This document shows, piece by piece, positions 34,430 to 45,838 of a stretch of DNA of 64,000 bases. The position numbers and the translations under genes are program-made. Source of the stretch: Allantophomopsis cytisporea (taxonomy: Eukaryota > Ascomycota > Leotiomycetes > Phacidiales > Phacidiaceae). The stretch's first letter is position 1. Each line of letters starts with the position of its first letter. A model generated the notes under the pieces. That model saw only the letters and a program-made list of their open reading frames with translations, made no database searches and was not told the origin of the DNA. The stretch spans positions 248,001 to 312,000 of the forward strand of contig CP103025.1 of assembly GCA_024752435.1 (NCBI GenBank). Reading direction: 5' to 3'.

Positions 34430-36296
34430 ATTTAGGTTGATTGAAATGAATTTGAAGAATGGTCGAAAGATATTTTGAAAAAGAGCGAATATCTCGAATG
34501 AAGTTGAGTTTCTTTAAAAGATAGTAATTTGGCAGATTGCTCAGCCAGTAAAAGAAATACAAGATATGCAAGAGTGTCTGAATGAATGATGACTCTTGGT
34601 TGATTGAGATAATTTTTCTGGATCTGCTTCTCACCTTATATTCTGAATAACCAGCTGTATTTACTTAGCTCTTGCTGTGTCTAAATGACTACCTACCGGC
34701 TGACTTCAATTCTGTTCTAAGTACGTCTCGTGTCTCATTCAGGGCACCGGATGAGGCATGGGATAAGTAGTAGTGACAAAAACTTACACAATTCTATACG
34801 CCCTATGGAAGCCAATGTTCGAGATGAGATTCTAGTGATTATAATATGTTGGTAGGGGCCTAACTTGTTCTACGTGGGCGCTGGAAACAGTATATCCGGG
34901 AGTGTAGGTGCCGGAAACGTCAACGGGGTCGGCATGAATTTTAGCGTGGTCTCTTCACGAACTCTATCGCCAAATGCAATGCGAATAAGTCAGCGAATAA
35001 GACTACTAGGTATTTGAGCGGTTACCGTGTAATTTAAACAAGGAGCTCAACTGCATTGAGTTTACTCTTATGGGCTAAATAAGTTGAAATCAGTTTGGAC
35101 TGACCGCTATGGCGATACCTTCAACAGCCGCTGTCAAGACCAACTTTGAGCGAAAGATGCTGACGACATGGGCGCACTATGTTATTGAATTGGTGCTTGA
35201 TGGGAATGCTAGGAAGATATACCATTTTGATCTGGTTGAGGACTCGGCGAATCTTGACGACTTGGATCAGAAATCCTGTAAATTAATTTGGGAGATTGTA
35301 TAGGTATTAAATTCCATCGTACTGCTCAAGACTCAATTTTGTCCACCAGATCTTAGTCTATACTTTTCTGTCTGAAGACTTACGATTCTATTCATAATGA
35401 CACGACATTCCAGGGAAAACCTAACTTGGAAGTCTACTTTGAAGCCTTTAGCATTTGAAACGGATTTTACAATTATTAGTATCAAGTCTAGTATTGTATA
35501 CCATATTTGTTAACAAGTGCTTCTCTGCGCCAACAGTGAGGTACCTAAGGTAGATAAAGAGCACTTTCGATAATCTAGACTATGAACAGGACAAGTATAC
35601 AGTTGTATGTACTACAAATAAAGTGTATAAAATGTGAGCGTAATATGGTTTCATCGTTTAGTGAACCAACTTGATTATAGAAACTCGAGAACTGGTTAAA
35701 AATATACCTTAAGCTAATAGCTTTACTAAAGTAGAGGGTATTCTCTTTATATAGGTATGTACTCGAGGACTAGAGTATCTAGGGAGAGGCTTTCTCAAAC
35801 TAATAACTCAAAATGATTAAGAGTCACGTAATAGTTAACACGTCTTCAAAGCAGTATCTGGTGGTATTTGAGTAATTTTGCAAAACCTTCGTCGAATTGT
35901 AAGAACCTAATTCCCGCACGTTATGCAAAGCAACTTACCAGCATAATTGCTGGGGTCGAGCGGAGTATAAATGACAATTATGGCCTAGTCTGCAGGAGAT
36001 TCTAATTTTCAACTCCTGCATATTTGCTTGTCAGTTTCATCATGTTGGCATCGGATCATGATGCTACTCAATGGTAATGATGAAAAGCAAGACTACTGCA
36101 GTGTGCAATCCCGAAGAGCTTACAGCAAAAATTGAATCCGCTTCACGCAAAGTCCAATCGCATAAATACTATGACATTAAATCTTGATGAATTCTGTATA
36201 TGCCTTGAGTAGATATGGATGAGCCTTGCAATCAACATTATCCCAGTAGCATGAAACAGCTAATCTCTGTCATCTATAATATTGCATTCCACCGTT
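34430..36296. other. AT-rich intergenic stretch
   Basis: No supported gene. A 64-codon plus-strand frame at 35109-35303 (MAIPSTAAVK...) resembles no family I know and is not called. The sequence is AT-rich with many stops. Confidence 0.5.
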
Positions 36297-37552
36297 CTAC
36301 TTTTTCGCGTAGATATAACCTATTCCAGCTGACGGATCTTTCCTTGGATCGTACTTTGGCAGACCTTCAAGCGGTGCATATGTCTTGCGCAGGTATATCA
36401 TGTTGTTCAGTGCGCTGGATCCATGTCAGGTATTCATCTTATGGAGGGAGAGTGCAAAAACTTACACGTCTCTAGCTTTTCTCCAGGATTCCCTGCTGAC
36501 ATATTGAGGTCAAATTTCATGCTATACAGCCTATTTCGATCATCGAACTCTTCTTGCGGCTCTGATGGAGGAAAGAGCCGTTTATAATCCTCCAGATAGG
36601 TCTGACCAAGGTTTTGTACACCATATCGTCTCCACATGCCAATATCCATCTCGTTATGAGCATAGAAAGAACCAGCATCGACGAGTATAAGCTCGCCAGT
36701 CTCTTCATCCTTGCCTATATTCCCGCCCCACAGATCTTCATGGATGAGACGTGGAACGATCGGATCGGAACCCTCTTGTAGTGGATTCAGCAGCTTTGAA
36801 ACAACAACTGTGAGGAGTTGTTCTGCCGCCATCGAGAGCTCTTGCCAGACTCCATTAGTCTCGGCGTCCAACTCGACAGACTTCCGTAGAAGTCTTGTGA
36901 AAAACACAGTCCAGCTCTTATCCCATCCATCGGGATGTGGTGCAATGCCGTCAATTGTTGAGACCGGAAAGTCAAACATTCCGTTTGGAGATATCTGACT
37001 GTGCAACTGGAGAATACGACGAGCTAGCTTCGTGGGATTTGGTAAGCTCATATCCATATCATGGAAATTCTCGATAAAGAAATACGTGTTCGGCGAGAAA
37101 TTGTATTCTCCTCAAGCCAAGGGCTTGGATACCAATCCGGGGATGAGCTTATCAATCAAAGCAATAGCCGTATATTCTCCTCGCACAAGTCGTTGTCCAA
37201 TATTTCCCAATGCTAACTGATACAACGGACTTGTCAGCAAATAACATGCTTTTCACTTCTCTGATAAAGTCGTAGATTCTCAGATCACCTTTATGAAATA
37301 CTGCTTGACATCACCATTGGAAAGTTCTATAGTAACGCGGCCTGTTTGTGTCCATGCAGTGTCGCCATAGGACTCTGCTGACAAGACCTTTGAATCTCTC
37401 GGAAACACTGGAGTGATTCAATCAGCATTTCATGTCCTTCAAACTAAAAATCTGCGGTACCAAATACCCGAGATTACAGCTTCGTCCGTGGGAAAGTCTC
37501 CATCGATCTCTCCTAAGACGTCCTCCTTTCTCTGAACAATATCCAAACGCAT
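36297..37552 (-). pseudogene. Fructosamine/ketosamine-3-kinase gene with in-frame stop
   Basis: The family phosphorylates sugar adducts on protein lysines (deglycation). The start MRLDIVQRKEDVLGEIDG is at 37552, with the next exon encoding VFPRDSKVLSAESYGDTAWT and VTIELSNGDVKQYFIK, then LALGNIGQRLVRGEYTAI. The kinase core is intact: LIHEDLWGGNIG with the catalytic Asp, VDAGSFYAHNEMDIGMWR, and the last exon (36414-36297, ALNNMIYLRKTYAP...). One lesion is visible: TGA at 37114-37112 in the context KPLA-stop-GEY, where relatives have Trp (KPLAWGEY). A single TGG-to-TGA change explains it. The C-terminal join uses a weaker donor (GTGTAAG). Alternatives are sequencing error or read-through; no GT-AG intron removes the stop cleanly. 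Confidence 0.8.
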
Positions 37553-38092
37553 CGTTCAGAAGATGGAGCTACGTATAAACTTTAGTGTTAGTTAAATGTA
37601 CTGAAATTTGATGATCGCGATTTTTTTCAATAAAGCGCAGCTGCAAGGAATGATTACTGAGTTGTGGAGAGTTGCTAACAAGAATCAATAAACTTGCATT
37701 GTTTCTTATAGGGTGGGGCAATCGGCGCGTGCAGTACGTTGGGTATTGGGAACGACATGCTGCCTTACGGAGGTTACATACAGCTTCTAATGATTCAATT
37801 ACGAGCTGTACTTTATATCTCTTCAGAACCCTACTGCATAAAGATACGATCAGCGCACGCCAACTCTTCTACATCTTCTATCCCGAGCTTACCTTGATTA
37901 TCGTACCATCGATTGTGGTGAAATACTGTATATGTAGTTTCACTAGGCTGTAGGTACATCCGAAGCTGTCTTTTATCATAATCAGATCGTATGAGGATAT
38001 TCCTGAAACAGAGCATCAGAAATCCAAACTGTGTATCTATAATTTTCTACTTTCTCCGTCCGTATCTATGGCAGAAAATCGTCAGGTATAGT
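37553..38092. other. Intergenic spacer
   Basis: No gene recognised; AT-leaning sequence with short frames only. Confidence 0.5.
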
Positions 38093-38363
38093 CTAAGGAT
38101 CGAAAAGATATGGTAATTCTCGAGTAGCTTCCCAATTGTAATCCGCATACAGATTCTGTCTCCAGCCACCATTCAACTTACGAAAGAAACTCACTTCTAA
38201 AACCAGTCATCAAATGCCAGGGTTTAATTACGTGCAGACACTGCGGGGAGTAATTCGCGAGATCTCTCAAGCAGTTCAACCGCTCTCTCCCGAGCCAACT
38301 CTTCCAGCCTCCTAGATGAGGAAATGGTGGAGTCTCTTCAGGAGCATCAGAATCTTCGACCAT
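38093..38363 (-). pseudogene. Unidentified coding fragment
   Basis: Two pieces on the minus strand look protein-like but lie in different frames. One encodes FPHLGGWKSWLGRERL and LHVIKPWHLMTGFR (38363-38178). The other encodes GGWRQNLYADYNWEATREL and ends at 38093. The 18-nt GT-AG interval between them is too short for an intron, so a frameshift is more likely. I do not recognise the family. The Trp-rich, non-repetitive composition argues against chance. Confidence 0.35.
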
Positions 38364-38834
38364 AGAGTCTTCGCCTACAAAAAACGGAGAACGCGAGACC
38401 TGCTGAAGCTATTCGTTGTCTAGTGTCCCAAAGATGCAACAAAGGCGGCCGTCAGTTCTATTCATGGGCTTGAAGGTACAATCCAGATGACCTGTTGCAG
38501 AAACAGACATAATTTTTTTTGGCCACAGATGTATCTTCCCTGGGAGCGAGGCACATCCAAGGCAAGAAATTGACTTCCGGGTATGATACGGACGTCCTGA
38601 AGTCCCCTCTTTGTCAGTTCTTGAATATGCTAATGTGCCCTTTTACGAGATGAAATGTGGAAAGATAATGATTTCAAAGATCTACATATTGCACATATGG
38701 ATAACTCTCGAGGCGAGAGAAGGCGAAACACCAACGGTACAAATCCTGTTCATTAATACTTGAGGATTACAAAGAACATCTCCTCACAATTAGAAAATTC
38801 GTTTCAATGCAAACTGCTCAAGTTCAAGACTACT

Positions 38835-39972
38835 CTACGCCTCTGCAACTTTACCAAACCGATATTGCGCCCAGCTCAAGCTTCCTTCAGGAAAAGTCCA
38901 CAATTGTTCGCCAAGATCTGAGCCTGCAGCACCTGCACCAATATGAACTGGAAGAACATGCTCCAAGGTTGGATGCGCCTCTCTGGCATCACTACGTTGC
39001 AATACAGCTGACATCTTTGCCTGACGTTCCTCTGGTTTTGCAGTGGTAGCCTCTTTCAGTGCCTCGTCAAAGCTGAAGGCGTAACTGAACCGCATTAGCA
39101 GGAGCACTTCAATATTATTGCCAGCAGGATTTGCTTACGGCATGGTCTCGCCGGTTGCCCTTGTGGCCCGGAAATCACGAAGGTTATGAACAGCCATTCC
39201 CGCGGCGATGATTAAAATGCCTTCTTCTCGCAGACTTTCTAATGCTTGCCCCATACGGTAATGTTGATCCGGGTTCTCGTTGTTATACAGCGAAACTTGC
39301 ACGATTGGTACATTCAACGGGTTCCTTTTCGGATCAAAAGCTGTGCGGGTAGTACATCAGCAAAAGATGCGGAGAACAGTTTAAGACGCCAGAAAATCAC
39401 AACTTACCAATCAAGAAACCCGTCCAAACGCCATGGTCGAGGCCTCGTTTGACTCTCTCAACTTCGATACCAGCAACTGTTAGCTTCTCAATGACCTTCT
39501 CGGCAACCTCGGGGCTTCCCTTGTTCGGATACTTATATTCGTAGTAATGAGGCGGAAAGCCGTAGAAATCATAAATGAGATCCGTCTGTTCGGCAACATT
39601 GATCTTGATCTTGTTTGGGCCGTCATGCCAGTGGGCAGAAAAGACGACTACTGCCTTGGGTTTGACTTTTGTCGTGATCTCCTGCCCGACCTCAGTCAAT
39701 TTGGCATAAGCCGGGTGATTTGTATTTTCCATGAAGTTGGGCCCGCCAATGCCGAGAAAGTAGACGGGAGTCCGCAAAGGACTATCGAGATGTGAAGAAT
39801 CAGACATGATACTTGCGGCTTGAGTGGTTGGTTGGGCGGTGGCGGCGTTCCGGATGCTGCTCATATACGACTGGGCAGTGTGGTAGACGGGCGGAATGGA
39901 CAAGCTCAAAAAGAGTACAGCGAAATATATAAATCTCGAACGGATAAATGAACGGTTGAATGACAGCACCAT
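38835..39972 (-). CDS. DODA-type extradiol dioxygenase-like protein
   Basis: The exons are 39972-39408, 39340-39139 and 39084-38835, giving 338 aa with consistent phases. The fold is that of class III (LigB/DODA) dioxygenases, which open catechol rings with a non-haem metal. FSAHWHDGPN (His 114), YDFYGFPPHYYEYKYP, RGLDHGVWTGF and AAGMAVHNLRDF are all present, as is the late HIGAGAAG. The first motif is YFLGIGGPNF (72-80), where DODA proteins usually have S-H-G-G-P: the expected metal-binding His is Ile 75. The N-terminus adds a basic patch and a hydrophobic stretch (FIYFAVLFLSLSIPP), which looks like a signal anchor and is unusual for this cytosolic family. An internal Met (MSDSSH) near residue 56 would give the classical length. 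Activity is doubtful. Confidence 0.88.
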
Positions 39973-40810
39973 GTATATAACGTGCTATGTCGAGACTTTC
40001 TTTGCATTTCTTGTGTCTTGAAAAAATAATCGACTTCTCGGAGATATAGCATTACCAACGATTGCAATCATTCAGCCGTCGAGCTGACGAATCCATTTTC
40101 AAAGACATAGAGGATAGAGTCTTAGAGCGTTGCCAAGATAGGACTCGATACGAATCGTTTGTTGCGCATATTTGATATTCAACAATGTCCTACAACGTAC
40201 AGTAGGCAATCCCGCGCGCGACAGATTCTAGCTTCATGATCAGATTTGTCAGCTCATGATATTGACGCGTGACAAGCATTAGTCGTATCCAATTATGATG
40301 CTCTCGGAACATGGATAGGGAAACATTCTGGGTATGTGGATTGGTAGCTAAACTCCCGCGCGGCATGGCCTTCCTCGGCATGTTCGGCTTGGCTGATGAT
40401 CGCGCGCGGCCTGGCCCGCCTAACCTTTCGAGAATTAGCGGATCGTCGCGCGCGGCTTGTGGGTCTCGATGAAATGTAGACTAAACTACAGTTACGGAAA
40501 TTTTGAGTAACTGACTTACTCTGGTACTGCCTATGGATTGTGATGAAACTTCTCATGTGCGATCTTCAAACCCTCAACTGAGAAGGAGTTACGACCAATA
40601 GTATGATAATAAACCATCGAAAAGATGGTGGGCTTCTAGTTGGACCAAAGTGTTGTAAGTGAATATATGAATGGACCAATGTAGACTTTACTTTGTATAA
40701 ATAGAAGAGATCTCAGCTCCAAGAAAACATTATCCTTCCACTTCATATCTGAGCTTCTTTGTTACCCAAAACTCTTGAGATCCATCATTACTATTGACTA
40801 TAAAAACATA
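39973..40810. other. Divergent promoter region
   Basis: This spacer lies between the dioxygenase-like gene (minus) and the SDR (plus). A TATA-like TATAAATAG lies near 40695, about 115 bp upstream of the SDR ATG. CGCGCG-type dinucleotide-rich patches occur around 40205-40450. No gene is recognised. Confidence 0.45.
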
Positions 40811-41568
40811 ATGGCAACCAATCCTGTTGTACTCATTCTCGGAGCTGGGCCCAGGATCGGCATCTCTGTCGCTGATAAATTCTCCAGCAATGGCTACAAG
40901 GTCGCTGTTGCGTCTAGAAGTGGAAATGGTACCGAGAACTCCAAAGGATTTCTCTCCCTCAAGGCAGATTTCACCAAGCCCGATTCTATCCCAGCACTGT
41001 TCGATGCAGTCATGGCCGAATTTCACACCTCTCCAAGTGTCGTCGTGTACAATGCAGCGGCACTCACCAACCCTTCCGACAAGGACTCTATCTTTTCAGT
41101 TTCAGCGGATAGTGTTTTATTGGATCTGAATGTCAACACTATTAGCCCTTACGTCGCAGCACAGCAGGCTATCCATGGATGGGAGACGCTGCCCAAGGAG
41201 GTCAAGAAGACTTTTATATACACAGGAAACATCATGAACGTCTCTATCGTGCCCATGCCATTGATGTTGAACTTAGGCATGGGCAAGTCAGCTTCAGCAT
41301 TCTGGATCGGCCTTGCCGACGCGACAAACTCGGCCCGGGGGTTTCGGTGAGTATTCTCAGAGAAAAGTTCCATTTAGACTGTTTCTAATATATCTGGCTC
41401 GCCAGGTTTTTTTATGCCGATGAGCGTCACGCAGATGGCAAGTTCAAGGGGATGGCTCTCGATGGTGTCGCACATGGCGAGTTCTATGCACAGTTGGTGA
41501 ACCGTGAGGAGAATGTGCCATGGCACGCTACATTCGTAAAGGACAAGGGTTATGTTCAGTTCAAATAG
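40811..41568 (+). CDS. Atypical short-chain dehydrogenase-like protein
   Basis: The exons are 40811-41346 and 41406-41568, giving 232 aa; the intron is GT-AG and keeps frame. The cofactor motif is LGAGPRIGIS (TGxxxGIG-like), with YNAA in place of NNAG. At the active site the usual YxxxK is replaced by LGMGK: the lysine is kept and the tyrosine is Leu. This LGxGKSA pattern recurs in a fungal SDR subgroup as I recall it, so it may be ancestral rather than damage. The C-terminal exon (FFYADERHADGKFKG) is typical of that group. The ATG at 40811 gives MATNPVVLILGAG, the expected start. It diverges from the dioxygenase-like gene, whose metal site is also altered. Confidence 0.85.
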
Positions 41569-41739
41569 CAACCTCAAGCTGAAATCGAGTCTTGAGAAAC
41601 TTCGCAGTTTTCGTCTTAGCATAGTTCGAAAAATGCTCCGGACTGTAATGTCCTTCTTGGTTTCGGCATCGGCCCCCTCTATTGTCTTTCTGATTAAGTT
41701 TTGACCTTCATTGTCGTCTTTCTAGACGTCTGATCCCTA

Positions 41740-42346
41740 TTAATGGACAACTTCATTCTCTTTACTGCCATCGTTCTCAATATCATCCTCCTCACTCTCT
41801 GCCTCATTGACCTCCTCCTTGACCTTGACCTTATTGTTTTGTTCGATAACATTATCATCTAGATAAGCCCAGCATACCTCGACAGTACTACCTACACCAT
41901 AGAAGACAAGTCTGTTACTCTCAATCTACTGACCATCTAGAGTAAACTTAGAGTAGTCAACCCTAATAGCTTGCATGCCATCGGTCTCTTCCGTCATTGT
42001 AGACACAATGGAAGAACTCACGACCAGGTATACCGGCCATTGAGTGCATGACTATGAGGTATGGTGGCTCGATACCTGCGGTATCAAGAAGTAGTCTCAA
42101 CTCTTTAGCTATGTCGATATAGCTCTCATACTTAGAGGTGAAATTTGATGGTAGCTCTGATTATCTAAGGCCCGTACCATCGTAGATATAGCCGCGGGCA
42201 AAGGCTGAAATATGTCTCAGCAAAGCGATCCGGGTCACCGATGAATCGCCCAGACCAGCAATGCCGATCACGGTTGGTGTGCCCGGAGAGCGGACTGGTC
42301 CAGCGGCGCGGAGGTAGAGAGAGGGAGTGGGTTCCGATCGAGACAA
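41740..42346 (-). pseudogene. Decayed alpha/beta-hydrolase gene
   Basis: On the minus strand the order of an alpha/beta hydrolase can be followed through lesions. It shows a start-like SRSEPTPSLYLRAAG, TVIGIAGLGDSS with ALLRHISAFARGYIYD, then a stop after GTGLR, SELPSNFTSK, AKELRLLLDTAGIEPPYLIV, and MHSMAGIPGREFFH at the nucleophile-elbow position (normally GxSxG). After that the frame shifts: NDGRDRWHASY in one frame, TDGMQAIRVDYSKFTLDGQ then a stop in another. The tail is acidic (KVKEEVNEAESEEDDIEND). At least two stops and one frameshift make it non-functional. Confidence 0.65.
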
Positions 42347-43218
42347 GTCCCTCGGTATTGTCTACGGTCCAGTCGATAGAGGAAGCATAGCTATCGATTT
42401 GATGAGTGATTTCAAAATTTCCTTATATGGCGGTCAATTTATAATGACTGAATGAATATTGCTTTGGATGTTGGATCTATGAAACCACGGCATCGTACAA
42501 AAGATTAGAGACGGACGGTCTAAAGAGATATTTGAACACAGAAGTGGAAAAGCTCCGAGGCTCGATACCATAAAATTATCACAAATAATCGCTCAGACTC
42601 CGACTGAGGGAGGAGTACTGAAACAAATTGAAGAGAAGAATGGTTATGAAGTCGGGAGAGTACGCTTGTTTATATAGCTCGAAAATGTGGGTTAGCACTT
42701 ATATATACCTTTCCCAAAGTAGAAGATCACTAAATTTGGGGGCCACTGTAACCTTAGTCTATTTACAATGTGCTCGAAGCACCGTCAAACGTCGCCGAAA
42801 GCACTTGAAACATAGCTTACATATAAGAAGTTAATTACTCTGCCTTTATATTAAGTTTTGTATAAAACAATATATATATTTAAGCCTACAAGATACTCAA
42901 GTCATGCATTTGCTTTTTTGTTTGTAGCTGTTACTGGTAGATTATGTAATTATAGCTGCAGTATACGAAGTCAATCCTATATCAAAACGCCTGCAGGGAG
43001 AATATGGTTTAAATACAGACTTTCATTCAATACTATAAATGTTCCCTTGTATTCCGCTCTGAGGTGATATGTGCGCCCGCGCTAAATCTATAATAACCAT
43101 GGATTTTATGTTCGTCGATACGAAGTAGGTATATTCAATTCAATGTCAATGGTAAGGACTGGATCAAGCCGCCTAAATACAGGATAGGTGGTTCCCCATA
43201 TCTTGCACGAACGCACTT
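42347..43218. other. AT-rich spacer
   Basis: No gene recognised. The part beyond about 42800 is strongly AT-rich with TATATA runs. Confidence 0.5.
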
Positions 43219-45051
43219 CTAAACAAGTATCACCAGAACACCTTGGCTTCTAAAGCACGCAGCGAGGTCGCGAGTCGCAACATCTCCAGCGTCCCTATGT
43301 CGCCATACATTTTCCATAATTTCGAGTGCCTTACGTACCGTGCCGAAGACACTTGGCGGTTGCAACGCCTCCACCATTCCGCGCAAATGAGCTTCCTGCG
43401 CCGGCTCAGTGAGACAGCCTGCCACGCAGAACGGCCATACCATTGTGCGCAGCAACGCCGGCGGCGATATTTGGTGCGTCAGGAGCTCGATGATTTGACT
43501 AACATGATAACGCACGTAGACACTAGCGGGCTGCCATCCGGACAAAACGACAAAGAGATAAACGAGCGCCGCATGAGCCCAGACACGGGTAACCAGGAAG
43601 CTCTGGCTGGTGGGTGTTTTTGATTGCTGACAGTAATTTGCTGTAAAGATATTCAGAAGGCTACTATCTCCTTTCGAAACATCTACTAGACCCGTTTCGA
43701 GATGCGCTAGATGAGCCTCCAATGAGTCCTTGATAGCTGTGGCGCGATGAACCAACTGTATAACGTCGAGATCACCGGCTCTTCTACACTGCTGTTTCCA
43801 TGCGTCAAGCACAGCTATCTCGCCGATTTGTAGCAAAGCCCAATTTTGACACCCGACAACAGCCTCAAGATTGACAGGTGGGTCAGTGTCATCCATATTA
43901 CCAAGAAGGCCACGGTGGTACTCGTAAAGCTTAGGTTGCTCCTGAAGCACTGTACTGGCAACAATGTCATCCAATATCAGAAGGGTGGATGAGAAGCGAA
44001 AGGCGGCCTGTTCAGCACTCGGAACCTGGTCACACTGGGCAGGCAAAATCCATGATGGCGGTCCCAGGCGGTTTATGACAGCGTGAAAGCTTGAAGCAGA
44101 CCCTGTCGGTTCAACAGCACCAGGGCTGTCAAGGAGCTGACTAAAAAGGGCCAGAGCGGCATTGATGTGTGCCTGGCAGTTATCAAAAGTCGAGACAGCA
44201 ATCTCAAAACGCTGCACCTGCAACATGCTTGTCATGATCCGTACAGCGCCGTGCAGATGTTCTGTGATCTCTGAGCCATTGATAACCTGCAAAGCCTGTC
44301 TCAAAATTCCAAAGGCATCTCTAGTCTGTGTGAGCACCGTCTCCCAAACTACATCGTGATTGACCGTTTCCCTCACAAGAGAGAAGAAGTATGAACTCTG
44401 ACATAGGGTGGCCTGCCGTACTACCGGGCTGCTTATCATCATTTCCAGTATCCATGCTCTACCACCTTGAAGGATAGAAGGGCAGTAGAATGGGAATAAG
44501 AAGGGAAGCAAGTGTTCGAGGTAAAACATGAGGAGAATGGTGTCAGATCGCCCGAATGCCATACTTTTGCCAGCGTCCTTGCTAGTAAGCGTACAGTCAG
44601 CCCCACGTTGGTGAAAGACAGTGGATGCCTGGGGAAATGGCTTCATCCCATTATTTTGAAGTTCTGGGGTTGCTTTGAGGGGATCGTATAGCGTAGTATC
44701 CATGTCCCTGGCTACTTGTTGAGGCAGCACGTTCAACTTACCAGTGGTAGGTTCGACAAGTGAGACGCGGGGGCCAGACATGTGGACTGCACGCTCTCCA
44801 CGGCGGCGATGGGTGGCATTTTCTTTGATCTCGCGTTTGACATACTCGGCCATTTCTTCCTGTCTCTTGCCTCCATCCATCCACTCCGGTTTGTCTTGAT
44901 TGTAGCGGCAAGTGATCAGGAGTGCAGCGCAAACGTTACATACAGGGTGGGTTTCATCGCATTTTTTGCGCCGCAGTCGGCAAGTCCAGCAACCATTTGA
45001 GCTTCTTATTGTGCTATTATGAGAAGGACCATGAGGCAAGCTCATATCCAT
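43219..45051 (-). CDS. Zn2Cys6 fungal transcription factor
   Basis: This is an intronless gene of 610 aa. The DNA-binding zinc cluster has six cysteines at 21, 24, 31, 38, 41 and 48 (C-x2-C-x6-C-x6-C-x2-C-x6-C, CWTCRLRRKKC... then C..C......C), followed by a basic segment (ATHRRRGERA). The rest, from about 165, is the helical middle/regulatory region of the Fungal_trans_2-like type (FYLEHLLPFLFPFY, RVWAHAALVYLFVVLSGWQP). The start ATG at 45051 is the first in frame; the frame is open slightly further only through a GTG. It lies 2.5 kb from the tyrosinase-like gene and may be a pathway-specific regulator of this accessory block; the sequence does not show which genes it controls. No disruption is seen. 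Confidence 0.93.
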   Translation of the reverse strand: MDMSLPHGPSHNSTIRSSNGCWTCRLRRKKCDETHPVCNVCAALLITCRYNQDKPEWMDGGKRQEEMAEYVKREIKENATHRRRGERAVHMSGPRVSLVEPTTGKLNVLPQQVARDMDTTLYDPLKATPELQNNGMKPFPQASTVFHQRGADCTLTSKDAGKSMAFGRSDTILLMFYLEHLLPFLFPFYCPSILQGGRAWILEMMISSPVVRQATLCQSSYFFSLVRETVNHDVVWETVLTQTRDAFGILRQALQVINGSEITEHLHGAVRIMTSMLQVQRFEIAVSTFDNCQAHINAALALFSQLLDSPGAVEPTGSASSFHAVINRLGPPSWILPAQCDQVPSAEQAAFRFSSTLLILDDIVASTVLQEQPKLYEYHRGLLGNMDDTDPPVNLEAVVGCQNWALLQIGEIAVLDAWKQQCRRAGDLDVIQLVHRATAIKDSLEAHLAHLETGLVDVSKGDSSLLNIFTANYCQQSKTPTSQSFLVTRVWAHAALVYLFVVLSGWQPASVYVRYHVSQIIELLTHQISPPALLRTMVWPFCVAGCLTEPAQEAHLRGMVEALQPPSVFGTVRKALEIMENVWRHRDAGDVATRDLAACFRSQGVLVILV

Positions 45052-45796
45052 AATCTCATATGACACAGAGTTCCTCTTCCGCTAAAGCGACGCTTTACTA
45101 GAATCAGCTTGACTACACACACGGACAAAAAAGAGGAATAGGGGGGACTCTAAAGTTGCGGAAGCTGAATCATCTGATCATAGTCTCTCTGGATTTGCAG
45201 TATGTAAAGGCGTAGTCTAAGATGCGCGGGGTCTACGTATGATTATATAAGCAATCACGTGAGGCGCTTCGGGATTATAAAAAGACGATACAAGAAGTAT
45301 GCTAAGAATAAATATAAGCAAATAGAAAGTAAGCATAGCAATGTCCATAGGAATCGTAACGGGGTAGATAAAATTGATTTTTGGCATTGAAGTATCTTTA
45401 TTACTTGGAATGGAAATATTTTGAGAGTGTAGCACATAGAAGTAAGAAATCTATCGCTTCAGAGAAGGCAGAACATTAACAAGCTTCTACGTAAAAAATA
45501 CATCTAGCCACCAGCTTATATCATAATCAGTCTTATACAGAGAACATCAATAAGGTTCGTATTACTCACAGATCAGATTGTTTCTGATAGCTTCCTATAT
45601 TACATTGAGCAGATGATATTCGAGTACTGGACGTAATCATGCTTATAATTGTAAGCGTTTTGCTAATTAGAAGCTCTTAAGAGCGTAAAATTATACAAAA
45701 ACTACCATATTGATCGGGAAGAAGTAACTGATATATATAGTAAGATACTTTTAGACTGTATTGAAATGCGTACACATCAGTGAGTGAGGTCGGAGT

Positions 45797-45798
<2 letters not shown>
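45052..45798. other. AT-rich upstream region
   Basis: Promoter side of the Zn2Cys6 gene; strongly AT-rich, no gene recognised. It runs into repeat copy B. Confidence 0.5.
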
Positions 45799-45838
<40 letters not shown>

